Source of the DNA: Varroa destructor
Lineage: Eukaryota > Arthropoda > Arachnida > Mesostigmata > Varroidae
Assembly (NCBI RefSeq): GCF_002443255.2
Contig: NW_019211456.1
Coordinates: forward strand, 44,890,791-44,954,790
Reading direction: 5' to 3'
DNA length: 64,000 bases
The notes under the pieces: generated by a model
The model's input: the letters and a program-made list of their open reading frames with translations, nothing else
Database searches by the model: none
Told to the model about the DNA's origin: nothing
Shown: positions 50,023 through 62,863 of the stretch, piece after piece
Layout: each line of letters starts with the position of its first letter
Numbering within the stretch: the first letter of the stretch is position 1
Program-made: the position numbers and the translations under genes

Positions 50023-53000
50023 TGTGTAAATTTCGGGGTCAGGATTTGGAATTTCGAGAAAACCAGCCATATTCCTCTCATAGTCATTCGAAAAATATTT
50101 ATTACACTAGTAATAACAAGTCACAGTCGTAACGAGCAGACGATCGGCAGGGCTGCCAATATAACGTGTCTACTGTTCGCTAAATTGGCGATTGACGAAG
50201 CCAAAAGGCGGAGAAGAACGTAGACGGAGCGGTGTGCATCGAGCATGTACATATTAACTACTCTAGTATTGAAAATGGGATCTTTTTCATACAAACGTGC
50301 TATGTGTGTATGGCTCTTTACAATTTTGCTGGCAAGAAAAAGCCACATATTATCATATGTGTTAACAAGGTCTCAATATTGATTGCCAAGCCTGAATTCA
50401 GTAGAGGTTCAAAATTAAGGTGCCATCAAACACTGTTGAAGTCCCATTGTCGATGGCAAATGAATCCATTGTACGTTTCTTAAACGAAAAGAAATTTCGT
50501 CGCATCAGGTGGAATAAAATTATTTTCCTCGTTTCACAGTTCGCCCTTCGTGAAGATCAAAACCCTTCAGAGAACTTCTCAAGCTTGCCGAAATAATCTA
50601 GAAGAATCATTTACGAGGCACCTGTGACAACAGCCGAACAACAGATAAAGGCCATAGCGACCGACTTCAATTATCACTTCGGCGAAATTGCCTGTTGGTC
50701 ATCATCAGCAAAATCATATCTACATGCCTAAATGCTCGCGACTTTTCATTCAAAGATATCACATTAACGCGCTAGTGAGAAATGATAAGGAAAAACGTTT
50801 TCGATTAGATGTCCTTTCGACAATAAACCTAGCCATAACTAACATCCAGATCCTGTCCACGATCTTTCAAATTAAAGTCATAAGAGACAAAATTCAATTC
50901 ACAACTTTGCTCTAGATGGACTACATTCAACGTTTAGACCGTAGTTCGTATGAGATCTAAATATGCAGTTGGCACAAAACAGCGTTTTAGAGTTAATTAT
51001 CTGTTTGGTGTGCGAATATCATCTGCAGATACAGCTAAAGTATCAGAGTTTTAATAGATTTGGAACCGGTTCCCACTGTGCCACAACCATCATTACCCAT
51101 TCTGGGAGGGGGATGGGTCGGTGGGTCATCGTCCTGTGAAGGGTTTAGCCGTTACGAAAAAAATCAAGAAGTAGCGAGAATTACCGGCGTGATTTTTTCC
51201 CTGTCAATATCGCTCTACTAACTAAGACTTAGTGCGTGACACGAACTATGTTTGGTAGAACTAAAGTGCAATTCGTAAGCGTGCCACCCTTCTACTATAT
51301 CGACACATATTCAATTAACCGTACTAAAAACTCAAAATTCACTTGTCAACCTGTATAATTAACAACAGCGAAGTCGTTTAATGTCCATATACTAGTAATT
51401 ATAATCATCACGCGATATATACGATCTATGTATTCCAGTCACCCTTTGCTAGTCCCCACAAAGCTTCTGTTAGTAAAAAAAGTGGACCTTTAATGATTAC
51501 ACCGCATCGCGTGTGTGTCATCACAGAATATGTAACTGACCATGGTGCCGGCGTCAACATTTGCTGAGTACAAGCAGAGCGATGCCCAGTGAGAGAAACA
51601 TCCTTTAGCCTTTAAACTTAATATTGCGCAAATACTGTTTCTGTCAATTTGCTTGACATTGACTACTTGTCATTCATTAGTTCCCCGCTACTCGATTAAG
51701 TAACTTGGCTTGGCCAGAGGTAAATATCCATACAATCATCGTACACGACATTGTGGGTAGGGTGTCTGCTGGGGGATCCTGACAGACGACGATGAAAGCG
51801 GACGCAGAACAAAGGAAGGCCCTAGGTTACAACGGGAGTTAAGAGATTGTGGGTTCGGGAGACGCAATAGAGTGGCGCCGCTATCAAATAGTTGAAACGG
51901 CGTCACCCAGCTTATTCATCCCTGCTGCTGTCGCTCGCATTTCTACAGCTCTTTCCGTTACCCCATTCCCGTCTTAACGTTATCTTGACGTTATATTGGT
52001 AGTAAACTCCATTTTCCCGCCACAAGCTCATGCTAATGTCGCTAACCCTGTTCCACTGTATGAGAGGAGAAGAAATAAAGGAAAGGAAGACGAAGGAAAA
52101 GCGGGGGCGGAAGAGGAATAAAAAGGGGTGAATGAAGATTGAGGAAGTGCGTCGTTATCGTCTAAACGATACCACACTTTTTGTCGCAGCAGTGTACACA
52201 AGGCTCGGCTCGTACTGGAGCCACACCGAATATAAAACAGTATTAAAAACGCGAATGGCTAACCATTTATGGGTAAGAGGCAGATGAAAATAGATTTGTT
52301 TTATCATGACTGCCATGAATAAATCTCAAGATGAAAGGATTTATTTGGATAAACTTGTATTTTCCCAAAACTTAGCTCTTCCAATGTCTATAGCATCATA
52401 ATAGTTATTATTAGACTACCCGTAAGGATCCATAAACTTCACTCATTTAAACTGGAGAGTTTAAAGTGACGTAATCATTGCAGCCTAGCATGAAGGTCGC
52501 ATACACTCTACACCTAATATCCACGGATTTACCACGCACAAAACTGTGTGAGTCTAACGATCGATAAAAGCAATTAACGCTCAGAGACCTAATGGAAATG
52601 AAGGGACCTAACTACCTAATAATAGTGGCGTACCTCTCTGCAAGCCTGTATGTGTGATTAATGCAATTTGTTAAGCTGGAATTATCAAAAATTCTTTCCT
52701 TGCCCAGCCTAAAAGACTGAGACTTATCCTCTAAACATTTGGCTTGAAGTACTGTTCAAGTTAGCTTGTTTACTAAATCTAATAAAGTAGACTGAAGGTG
52801 AGTGGTCGATTTGGTTCTACTAAGGCTGTTTTTTTCTATGGGAAAAAATCATTACTTTTGCCCGTACATGTGTATATATGTATAGTCATTTATCTAGATT
52901 CTGCTATTTGCGTTAAATCTATCGGTAGTAAATAGCCTGTACCAGAGTACATCGATCGAACATAAACATCGTGAAGCTCAACGAGTAGGCAAGCTGAACT

Positions 53001-54051
53001 AGCGACAAAGGTCTGTTTGCTTTTTTCCTGATGACGCGCGGCCTATGCCGGGCAAATCTTTTGCCGAAAAAGCCAGGGGGCTCCGTAGTTGGAGTCCTCT
53101 CACCAATACATACTATACGACATGTGAAACTAAATGAATAAAGCTTGAAGTTGTTGCTTATCAGAGTAACAGATTTTTCTTCAGACACAGCCGAATGTTT
53201 AGAGAGACGATATTAGTTAGGAACTCCAGCTGAAATCTTATTATAGATGCATAGATGACAAATTGACCAGCCCTAGTAAATTTTAGAGATTATTTTTTAT
53301 TGTTTCTGGCGTCTATCTTGTTCTGGATGCTCAGAGCTTTATTCTGTGGTATGGTGCCGTCGGCAACTGTGACGTGTTTATTGACAGGAGCTCCCATCTC
53401 GCATATTGTGCCATCTTTGTCTAGACTAAAATTTGAACAACGCTTCACAAAGAGAGCGTCTTTACTTCCTAGGCACAAAAAGGATGTATCTCTAGTTAAA
53501 AAAAAAAATACAATTATGTACATCTGTGCGATATAATACAATCTATAAATATTTTAAAAATAGTATAATATTTCTTGTAATTTCGGCGCGTATGTGATGT
53601 ATTTTTATCTAGTTGCAATAATTCATGTGCTTCATTTACCTTTATTTACAGCTTTTTTCCAGTGCGCATTACTTTAGATAGATACTTGAGAAATAAAGGT
53701 AATTTCTTAGAGGTAACCCCGATGTATCCAGTAGTTCAAAGTAACTCATTTAAAGTTACAAATAGACATTTCCCCCTGAACAAATCGATTTTCAGTTTAA
53801 CTGCAAGAAAACTGTTAGGTTTAGCTAACTGAAATATTTTTTATAATAAATATAATGATAAAAAAAAATTGCCTTGTGGCAAATTCGATCGCCGATCGCT
53901 ATTAAGATTATTATTAATAGCTTCTTAAGAAAAATCGATAATCTGAAGGCGAAACTTTAAAAGGTTAACTTATATTTTTATTTAAACATTAGCGGTCCGG
54001 AAAAAGCTATTGCGAATGTCAATATCTTATGAAAGATTCAGCTGTCTAATA

Positions 54052-54079
54052 ACAACAATAGTAATAATAATAATAATAG
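54052..54079 (+). repeat. (AAC)2 AAT (AGT) (AAT)5 compound microsatellite
   Basis: Compound A-rich trinucleotide array. Confidence 0.9.
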
Positions 54080-55185
54080 ACACATCGTTCGATAGAGCTA
54101 CATACAACACATTCAGCTCGTGGTAAGTTCAAGGTGCGCGTGAAAAGTTGCCAGTATGTTTGGGGTGGTCAACGCACGTCGTTATGCTATGGACGGCAGA
54201 CGCTGCAGACGGAATCACAAATTACAACCTGTTAGAATTTTGCTAGAAGCATAGCAACTTTTAAAAGACTCCATCTATAGCCGGAACTATAGTGATCTAA
54301 TCGCGGTCAACCTATTCAAACAATGCATATTGACGCGTGGCTGCTGGTCAAACATCTATCGCAAAAATAACATTTAGAGTTCTAGAGCAAGAAAAAAGCA
54401 ACTTAATACGCTATTAATAATAACATTGATACGTACTCACTTAAGGTAAAAGATGAAAGACATTACCGAGCCCTCAGACGGGTTCCTAGAGGGAATCGCT
54501 CTGAAAAGTCTATACATTGCAAACGATGCACAATCATCTACATTGTGTAAAATTGACCTGTATTGTTAAAAGTAACGATTTTCCTTTGATATTCTGCAGC
54601 TGTTATTTTGGACATTGCTGTATGCAGAGAAAAGTCGCAGTGTTTTCGACAACGATATTCCTCAATTCAATCGAAGACCATGACAGCCTATTTAAATATG
54701 GCCAGTGTCCTACACCCGGTAAGCATATGCACTAAAATGTAATACGAAGAGATAGTATAATTTTGATTTCGTCGAAAATGTGTAGATGTTGCTTCTAGAA
54801 TATTTCAACTAAACACAGGCAGTCAGCCAGCTGCCACAACCGTCAAAAACTGCTAATTTTAGGTTTATCATTTTGTATACATAACTTTCCCTGCGCAATA
54901 CCGAATAGTCTTATTAAATATTTTCACCAGAGCAACCCAAAGGATGGCGGTACAATGTGCACGTGTTTTTAAGCACAGCATTTAGTCGGCCTGTACGAAA
55001 GCATATCTGCGTTTTTCATCGTTAGAAATGCCCCCCCTGATATGCTAAATATTCCCCAACAATAGTATGCCACCCTCATTTTCTCTGAGAAATATTCCCG
55101 ATCAAGCTCTTTGCAAATGTGTACGGGCTAATTTTGTCCTTAATTATCCTCAAACAAGCATAATCACTAAGGATAACACCTATAT

Positions 55186-55199
55186 GGGGGGGGGGGGGG
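55186..55199 (+). repeat. G14 homopolymer
   Basis: Fourteen G residues followed by AGGTAGG; the second long G run of the window, also on the plus strand. Confidence 0.95.
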
Positions 55200-55370
55200 A
55201 GGTAGGCTTTAATAACGGACTTTGCCATCGAAGATATCATTGCATTGTCGTGTTTGTCGCTAGCGCCATTGCTCCAAGTTAGCTTAGCCCCAGTTTGCCC
55301 CTATTGCTATAATCGACTGTACTCTAACCATTCTGACTTGCCTAATTCCGTTTTCAAAATTGCCGGTGAT

Positions 55371-55401
55371 GAAGACGACGTCCTCCTAATAGGACGTCTT
55401 C
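55371..55401. repeat. Interrupted inverted repeat
   Basis: ACGTCCT (55378-55384) pairs with AGGACGT (55391-55397) and GAAG pairs with CTTC outside a 3-nt bulge. Confidence 0.75.
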
Positions 55402-56339
55402 GCCGATTTCAGCTACATAGCTATCTTTGGAAATACGTAACCCATCATACACGAGTCGAGAAAATATTTCAATCTGTATCAATAGCCCGTATGTGTGGGG
55501 CCAGGATGTGCTCGCTGGTGGAACATTACCGAGCCTCACTTAAGCGCACCCAGTTTGGCGGATGCCAATTGATCGGAGGCAAAGCACGAGAACCTTTTAA
55601 CGAATCAAGTAACAGTGACACTACAGCAAACTTATTAGGTCCAATGCACAAAAGTATTGTCTACGTATGGGGCGGAATTAAAGTGTATTATTTCTGTATT
55701 ATACTTCATGTACTACTAAGATACACAACTGTTTGTATTGTAATTATGTTGCAGCTTATAGGCTCTGGCTGCATAGACATCAATAAAGAATGATATTAAA
55801 GTACTTGTTTTGAAAAGCAAACAACTATCCTACTACAACTAGTAAGCTATCGTTAGAAGCTGCTCTAAAGAAAATACCCGCTTAGACTAACTTCTTTTTA
55901 GGTAAGAACTGCCCGATTTAATGAGAAAAAAAGCAGATAACGAGGGAAACAACAGTCTGATTTTAGGTCGCTCAGATTAACTTCCCGTGCTTGCGTTTCC
56001 CTGATCGCGGAAGAGCGTGTTACTGGATTCAGTCCCAATATATAACCATTAAATATAAATAACCGAACCGTCCTTGAATATGCTTGAATTCAAAATTTGC
56101 CAGAGTCAGAATAAGTTTTTAAATCATCGTCGTCATCGTCAAAATCTAAACAAAAAAAATCAAGTCTAAACATTCTAGTTGGCAGACTTTCTCTCTCTCC
56201 ATTATCGCAAACACAAACATGCCCCATTGTAAGTATAGAAAATAATTCTGTTTATACGCGATATTTTTTGTATGTTCCCTCATATCTCAGAATAGATTAT
56301 AAGGTGTCACATCTTGCGACGTCATTCAACACCTTCACT

Positions 56340-56393
56340 TTATTTTTTTTTTTGCTTTTTTATTTTTTTTTTGCTTTTTTATTTTTTTTTTCT
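56340..56393 (+). repeat. T-rich tandem repeat, about 20-nt period
   Basis: Runs of 8 to 12 T separated by A and by GC: nearly three copies of a unit of about 20 nt. The Phe-rich open frames across it are not genes. Confidence 0.85.
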
Positions 56394-56760
56394 CTCGTTC
56401 AGTCCGTTCGTTTTCTCCAATTGCAGCACTTTTTTTTGCTTCCTTCGTTCACTATTGCTGCTTCGCTTCAATACTGTTATATCTTTTGTGCTACAGCGAC
56501 AACGACGGCTAAAGGTATATGACAAGCACAAGATAGCGTGCATTTTGGCCTCAACTGTCCTCTTTAATGCCTTTATCATCATCGCACTGCCAGGCCGAAC
56601 GTAGCAAAACGACACAACATCCGGAAGGACATACGAAAAATGCGGGAAAAGTCTGGGTGAGCCTCGGCCTTCGTCCACTCAGCCACGGTCGCGCAATCAT
56701 AAGATAGACCAGTCGACTGATGCCACATCGTTCAGCAAATGTCAACAAGAAGCAGACGCC

Positions 56761-56970
56761 TTGCACCGTCATAGAAGTGTGAAGTTTGTAATGGGGAAGC
56801 TAGAAAGTGTGTTCATTCGCAGGATGCGACCGGACGAATCCTACGGTAACTCAGACTCCGTTAGCCCAGATGCGTTGTGCCCTCTCGCTGATGACACACA
56901 ACTATATAAGTACTGCTATTGTAAACCCGAGAAAGGGAAGAGAGAGGATTTGCGAAGATTTTATCTGTAA
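56761..56970 (+). mobile_element. Possible reverse transcriptase scrap (ADDTQLY motif)
   Basis: A 69-codon open frame contains LADDTQLYKY, with ADDTQLY at 56887-56907. LINE-type reverse transcriptases carry a catalytic F/Y-x-DD box that very often reads F/Y-ADDTQLY or ADDTKLY, so the seven-residue match is unlikely to be accidental. Upstream I would expect the GVPQGSVLGPLLF box about 30 to 50 residues before, and downstream a D-L-x-x-L-x-x-W segment; neither is clear, and the first residue of the box is Leu rather than Phe or Tyr. It may be a very small or heavily eroded fragment, or a coincidence. It is not continuous with the endonuclease remnants at 29 and 39.6 kb. Confidence 0.35.
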
Positions 56971-59479
56971 ATACACGTCGGAACTAGCTCGAGCTGAATA
57001 CGATCGTGTGGGTAACAGCGGAAAAAAAAAGACTTCTGCGTGGTTTTTCATTAGCTTTGTTTTTTGCACGAAGAATGTCACAGCTTGGCGTTTCTTACAG
57101 CTGCGTGTACATGCAGATTTATGTAGTCTAGCACATGGCTTTAGCCACTGCATAAGTTGACACAGTACCGCGTGAAGATATTAAATTAGCACTCAACGTT
57201 CCCCATGAATAATAGCGCAAAAAAATTGAGGGAACTACATTACGGATTGAACTTGTACCACTAGAAATGATCAATTAGTCAATGCATTTCCCGTTTCGAA
57301 CATTATGCGATTATCGATCTGGAAGTGGTCGGAGAAACAAAAATGGTTTCTCATTCTTCCGTTGAATAATATCATCACGGTATCGATGCTGCAAAAAAAA
57401 ATTCAATCAAGACAAAATTTCCTAGGTGTTATAGATAACCAAAAGAGTACTGATACTACGAACTATGCAGAACGTCGCCGTGTAGGAGATACAGAGTTGC
57501 AATGTACAAAGTGGTTCCGAAGGGGTACGTGGTAGGAAATGTTCAGGAGGGATTCGATGTTAAGGCGTAAAGGGAAATAAAGCAGAGATAACTAATAAAT
57601 ATTAGCAACGAATGTTAATTTTTTTGCCTTCCATATTTTTCGTCACCAAATTCATGACTGTCAATCTACACATCGTACTTGTCCTGCAGACTTCTGTGAC
57701 CGTAGCTTTAATGGTATTTACCTTCTTGAGAGCTATCTCGAAAATACTGCTTTAACGATCACCGTTTTACTAATGAACTGTAATTTCAGCTTCTTCCAAA
57801 TAAATAGATTCTAAAAACAATAATTACACATTGAAACAAGTTTATATATGTATATATATAACGCTGACAGGACGCTGTAAGTTGCTTAGAGGCGCAATGA
57901 TGACTGGTGAACATATTCAGGCTGTCATTCTTTAGGACGTGTTCGTATTTATTCATAATCTCATAGATCCACTAAACCTACTTTTCAATAAAGGAAATAA
58001 GTTACATATAACTTTCAATTCACAATTTTACGGCAGCCGTCAGCTTTTTCATTTCTTACGTAATTACTGCCACTGACGAAATGAGGGCAGAAATAATTTC
58101 AACGGCACTCCAATCTAGTGGATACACTAAAGGTTCTAAACTAAATTGTAGCGTTTAAATATATGGATATAATATACCTAAATTGACTTCTCTCGCAATC
58201 GTGAAGGCACGCGTTCGTACCAGGTAGCCTCATTCACAAGCACTGTTTTCTTAACTATTTAAGCGTCAACCTATCTTGGAAAAAAGAATGAACAAGGTGA
58301 CAGTCAACCAATATGCGTTCGGGGATCTGCTGCAAAGTGTCAATTCTATCGAGAAAAAAATTCAGGGTATTGTAGATCTTGTAGCAGATATTTGATAGCC
58401 ATTATGAAGCGTATTTTAGCCGTACGATAGCAATGGATGACCTAAACAAAAAAAAAGCAAAAACCATTACAGCCTATGTTAGCTACCTAAAATAAGGTAG
58501 TGCAGATGATATGTGCTCCCATGAACTGTATGTAGTAGGCGATAGTAGATGTGTGAGTCAAGCATTTAATTAGTGTAACTATCCTCATAAAGAGTTCTGC
58601 TTTGTTCATTACTAAATTTCCACATAGAATACTTTAGACCACCAGACTTACATAAACGCAAACTGCTCGGACTCGCTCGGAATTAGTGCAGAACTTTTGC
58701 TTAGTCAACAGCTCGTCAGCATTAGTTGCATAGCAATTTAAATTAGCAATAGTCCAGCTGTGGTACGCATATTATAGCTACGCTTCTCCCTATCATCTGC
58801 TGGAAAGAATCTCGGCCAATTCAGCGTCATGTACATGGATCGTACACTGTACAAGACATCCAGGGGTTGTGCCATTGTAATTGCGCCAGCTGAGATCTCC
58901 GTTTTTGGTCCTGTTATGTTCCCAAATCTCTGTCTCCCTTGACTTTATCTATCTTTTCAACATCTCGCCACCGAACGCCGAGGAGTCACGCCGCCCTGTA
59001 CTTTTTGGTGGATGGTCGAATTAGGGTTGACCCATCCAAAAAAGCCTCCCTATTGTCCTTCATGGCCTCGTCCCATACAAGTTAACGTGCTTCGTCGACT
59101 TTCGGCCTCTCTTTTCGACGACCTTCAGGTCCCGTTAGTAAAGGCCTTCTAGACGACAACCGGCTGACTCGCCCGAACAGAAGAGGTTGCACTACCACAA
59201 GAGGAAATGTCTGTACTCAGAAGGCCAAAAGAATTGCCTAGAGCAGCTGATCGTGAGCTGCTGATGTTGCTGCCGGCTTTCGGGTTCCGTAGCTAGCAAA
59301 GTTTGCCCTGTAGCTGATAGCAGCAGCAGGAGCATATGGCAGCTTCTTTCCGCATATCCCGAAGCCTCTACGCGGCGAGGCTCGCGTGTTTCGTCTTTCG
59401 TCGATTCCCTTCTCTTCACTTCAACCTGCCGCTACCGCAGCTGCCAGTGGCGTTTCTGCAGATAGGAAATAGAGGAAAC

Positions 59480-59497
59480 CGACGACGACGACGACGG
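59480..59497 (+). repeat. (CGA)6 microsatellite
   Basis: Six CGA units inside a GC-richer stretch; encodes poly-Arg or poly-Asp on the plus strand. Confidence 0.93.
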
Positions 59498-59605
59498 CCC
59501 TATGGAGCTTTTGCTTTTCCACTGATATGAAAAAGGAAGGACATCGTCCGCCTATTCCTCTCACGTGGAAGGAACATCGCCCTGAAAAATTTCAATTCGC
59601 TCATT

Positions 59606-59628
59606 CGCTGCCGTTGCCAGCGGCAGCG
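59606..59628. repeat. GC-rich stem-loop
   Basis: Eight-bp arms (CGCTGCCG and CGGCAGCG) around a 7-nt loop, in a GC-richer stretch. Confidence 0.8.
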
Positions 59629-61065
59629 GTGCCAGTAGCTGCCGGGCTGTGAACGGTGGATCACACGCTCACTCACTTCGAAGGGGATCATATCGGAATA
59701 AAATGGAGCCAGTAAGCAGCGGGAGAAGAAGGAGCTGTGGCGGAAAACGCCAAAGGGTTTTTGAGCAAGAACGGCTCCGAGTAGCAGAAGTGGCGTAGGA
59801 AACCGAAATGTAGCTAACAGGCAGCTGCCCCAGAAGTAGCAATAGCACGAAAGCCAGCCACTAGGGCTCTCGGAGAAAATGAGAATGAAAATCCACAGGC
59901 CTAGTTTTCCCGGAGGGCCAAAGAGCTATACTAGACGGTAGCAAAGATGGCAAAAGCATAAGGCACTGGTACGACTTTTCGAGATTTCCAGCCACGTAAC
60001 CTGAACGAACGCATGAAGTGGGAGGAGCTGCCCTGCCAGTGCTAAGTAATGACGAAGCAGTGAGAGCACGATGAAAGTAGGGGACATAATAGCGAAAAGG
60101 AAAGGAGCAGACGCCACTAGGTTACTATCCTCCTGCCCGTCTTCCTAAACTAAAGTCAGCCACCTTATGTCTGCGATATTGTAGCACCTGCCGTGCTGAT
60201 GATACTATGGCGCTGCTTTTTCTAGGCGCAACGATGCGCGATCCCTGGCTGACGGCTCTACGATTCGTAAGCTCCCCGTCGTGCCTCTTTTGTCAGTAAT
60301 AGTACCATTGCTCAGAAATTCAAAAGACGGAAGAGGAAAAGGCGAAAAAAAAAAGGATATTGAATTCTTCGTAATATTCCAGTACGGAACAGTCCTATAA
60401 AGCCTGCGAAAAAAAAACAGTTCACATGGAGTACGTACATTTTCAGAACTAACCTTTAGAACCTTCCTGATAGCTTTCTATCGACTACTTCGAAACGTGA
60501 AATCATTGAGAACGCTTCGGGACATCTGCTTAGCCGTTCAGCAGCCGGCACTAAAATGTGAAGCAGACAGACCAGTCACAAACTGAAATTTATAATCTTG
60601 ACCTGCGTCTAGTGCTCATGGCGTAGCTACGGATCTCGCTTACGACATATGTATAGCGATGACTATTGCATTGTAGATATGTACGCAATGAAGCCGCTAT
60701 AGCATGGCAAACTATGGTACGAATCATATGTGAATTTACATAATGGTCAAGCGTACGTAATAGTATGCTAGTAATAGTTATGCTAAAAATATATGCTTCA
60801 AACTTGGATAGGATTATTCGAAGTCACTACCTTCATATAGATAATCGATTTTTGTCAATAACAATAGATTTTCGATGTTGTTCTTGCGTATAGCGTTTGG
60901 TAAGCCCTAGGGGAAAATCAATTTCTCCTGGCTTCCGTAATTCTTCACGAAGCTGTTGTAACCTTTTAAGCAAACAAATTTTCAAAATATTCGTAATAAT
61001 CAGGCGTAGTTAGGCGACCGCTAACCAAATTATACATTTGTTTGTAACACTTCCTAGTGCCTTAT

Positions 61066-61642
61066 ATGACCTGCGACTACGGCCATGTTAAGTTAATACT
61101 TCAATGCTATTTTTCATTGTTGTCCATTTTTGCAATGCAGTACAACGTAACATGCCTAATTGTACTTCATAACGATGAACACGAACGTACGGATGAGCTT
61201 CCAATATGGACTGAGGTAATTTGCAAAGGCAAAAGTCTACTGCCTAAATCGGTCTTAGATGAAGAAGGTAGGGAGTCTTAATGAATCGACCACTTGTGAC
61301 CGACGTTACTTACAACAATGAACGCCGACTTATAGCTTTAGAAGGTTCCGCTCAATAACCCGCGTGAGTCATGGTCCCAACTGTTCCAGGACACTCCTTA
61401 ATATATTATGGAACCCTTTTCTTACCCTCTACGGGTACAATTAAGTTACCTTGCATGAAACTTCTTGTTTTTAGAAGAGAGGATTGTCGGCTATTTAAAG
61501 GAGTACATCATCATCCTTTGTTTTGTTTTCTTCTGCAGCTGTTGAATATCATGTAATAATATATCAAATTCGGCAAAGAGAAGCCGCCCACTTTGACATT
61601 GCAGTTATGGTAGTGCTCATAAGTCTGACTGGCACTAATTAA
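61066..61642 (+). CDS. Candidate two-exon small gene, unrecognised product
   Basis: Predicted exons 61066-61267 and 61539-61642 would encode about 101 residues. I do not recognise the protein. The first exon opens with an ATG at 61066 and encodes a hydrophobic stretch (LILQCYFSLLSIFAMQ) followed by a polar, acidic segment (HNDEHERTDELPIWTE), so a signal peptide is possible. The donor is AAG|GTAGGG at 61268, after one base of a codon. The intron of 271 nt ends in a long pyrimidine tract and CTGCAG at 61538. The second exon needs exactly one leading base, so the phases agree; it reads VEYHVIIYQIRQREAAHFD and ends at TAA 61640-61642. An AATAAA lies at 61922-61927. Alternatives: a 71-codon unspliced frame from the same ATG, or an internal exon starting at 61141 after a good TGCAG acceptor. 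Evidence is splice signals and phase only. Confidence 0.25.
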
Positions 61643-61921
61643 AAATAGAAAAGTACCCTTCTTTTAATTGTACTACTGTTTGCTTGCCGAAGTCAAACAT
61701 CCTAAGTTTTTTTTGAATTGGTTTAGACTCGTTCTTTAGAACGTTTAAAAATTTAGTATGATAAAGGAAATTGATGGAAGTTAGTTAAACTTAATTTAGC
61801 CCATTTTATAGATTTCTTTCTAATATTATTACGCTATTCGGCTATAGAATTATCCTATACTTTCTAGCTACTGTCGGTGTTTGCCGTATACACTTATGCT
61901 TCTATATAAACTTAGTTAATT

Positions 61922-61927
61922 AATAAA
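61922..61927 (+). promoter_or_regulatory. AATAAA poly(A) signal candidate
   Basis: Canonical hexamer about 280 nt after the stop codon of the candidate two-exon gene at 61.1-61.6 kb. The hexamer is common in AT-rich DNA, so position is its only support. Confidence 0.2.
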
Positions 61928-62846
61928 ACCCAAAAATTAAGTGAAACTGACGCCAAATGGAGGCAATTTGTTGCATATAATTTATATGCAGTTCAAGTCA
62001 CTGGTGGTATCACAGCTTCTAAAAGTACTGTGAAGAAACTCTTATAATATAGAAAACAACAGAAAAGCTGGATATGCCTTATACGGCACATTGCACAGTA
62101 GATTGGACCTTCGTGTTTCCCATAGATAGATTCGAAGCTCCCTATATTTGCTTTCTAGTACACTGATTTGGATGGATGCCAAAATGGACTGCTAGAAGCT
62201 AGCTAGAGACAAGGCCAAACTTTGTCCTGAGTCATCAATATAAATGGATACGACAATAAGTCGAGCTCAAAATATTTCTATATATATGTATATATATGCC
62301 ATAGGGCATTAGGTGTTTGCTCTACTAAACTATCGCTTCGGCAAACTAAACGGTTAAAACGATTAAATAAAAAGGTCTCAAACGAAGTAAACCTACGGTT
62401 CAGGCTGATTGTCGATGTTGACTGCACGTCATAATTAATAATTTAATGTGTGTAGCATCTACGAAAGTTTTCAGTTAGTTTCCTGTTTTCCGTATATTGT
62501 ATCCATACCATTGTAGGCCATCAGGCGCCCCTACATAGGTGCTCTGTTCGAATCCATCACTTCGTCTCTTGTGAAGCATTCCAAAAGGTGCTAGAAGAAG
62601 AATAGAGTAAAAACAAGGTTAACATTGAAACCTGTATTTTATTCAACATGCTTGAATTCTTTTTTTGCGGTACTATATTTTAAAAAGTCTAAGTGAATAA
62701 ATAAATAGAGCTTCATCAGTAATATCTGAGGTGAACAGTTGCGCAATGAGGACCGTTTAGCAGAAAATATAACTTAAACAAGGCAGTACTTTTGGTAATC
62801 ATATCACTCTACTATAGAAGAGAAGCAGCTGTTCGCAACAACTGGC

Positions 62847-62863
62847 ATAATAATAATAATAAG
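62847..62863 (+). repeat. (AAT)5 microsatellite
   Basis: Short AAT array in non-coding sequence. Confidence 0.9.

Larger units (their letters stand above)
49162..56760. other. No recognisable gene
   Basis: Mostly AT-rich with short palindromes, ACA and AAT arrays and the G14 run. A GC-richer patch at 51.75-52.15 kb has short open frames in all three plus frames. A 182-codon frame at 55245-55793 is judged spurious. Confidence 0.5.
56971..61065. other. No recognisable gene
   Basis: AT-rich to 58.8 kb, then a GC-richer stretch at 58.9-60.2 kb carrying the CGA array and a stem-loop; the minus-strand frames at 58.98-59.42 kb look coding-like in pieces but are broken by stops. Confidence 0.5.

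Noticed and set aside
50640..50715. ATDFNYHF..CW, resembling a jockey-like endonuclease GDFNAH box
   Set aside because: The Gly is missing, spacing to Trp is three residues too long and the following domain is not recognisable.
55245..55793. 182-codon open frame with an internal AATAAA near its end
   Set aside because: No ATG until about residue 83, no domain and no splice signals that single it out; the AATAAA overlaps the stop region.
58985..59420. Minus-strand coding-like pieces (LVWDEAMKDNREAFLDGST and a Ser-rich stretch)
   Set aside because: They are separated by stops and a frame change; stop frequency over the whole stretch is about what chance gives.
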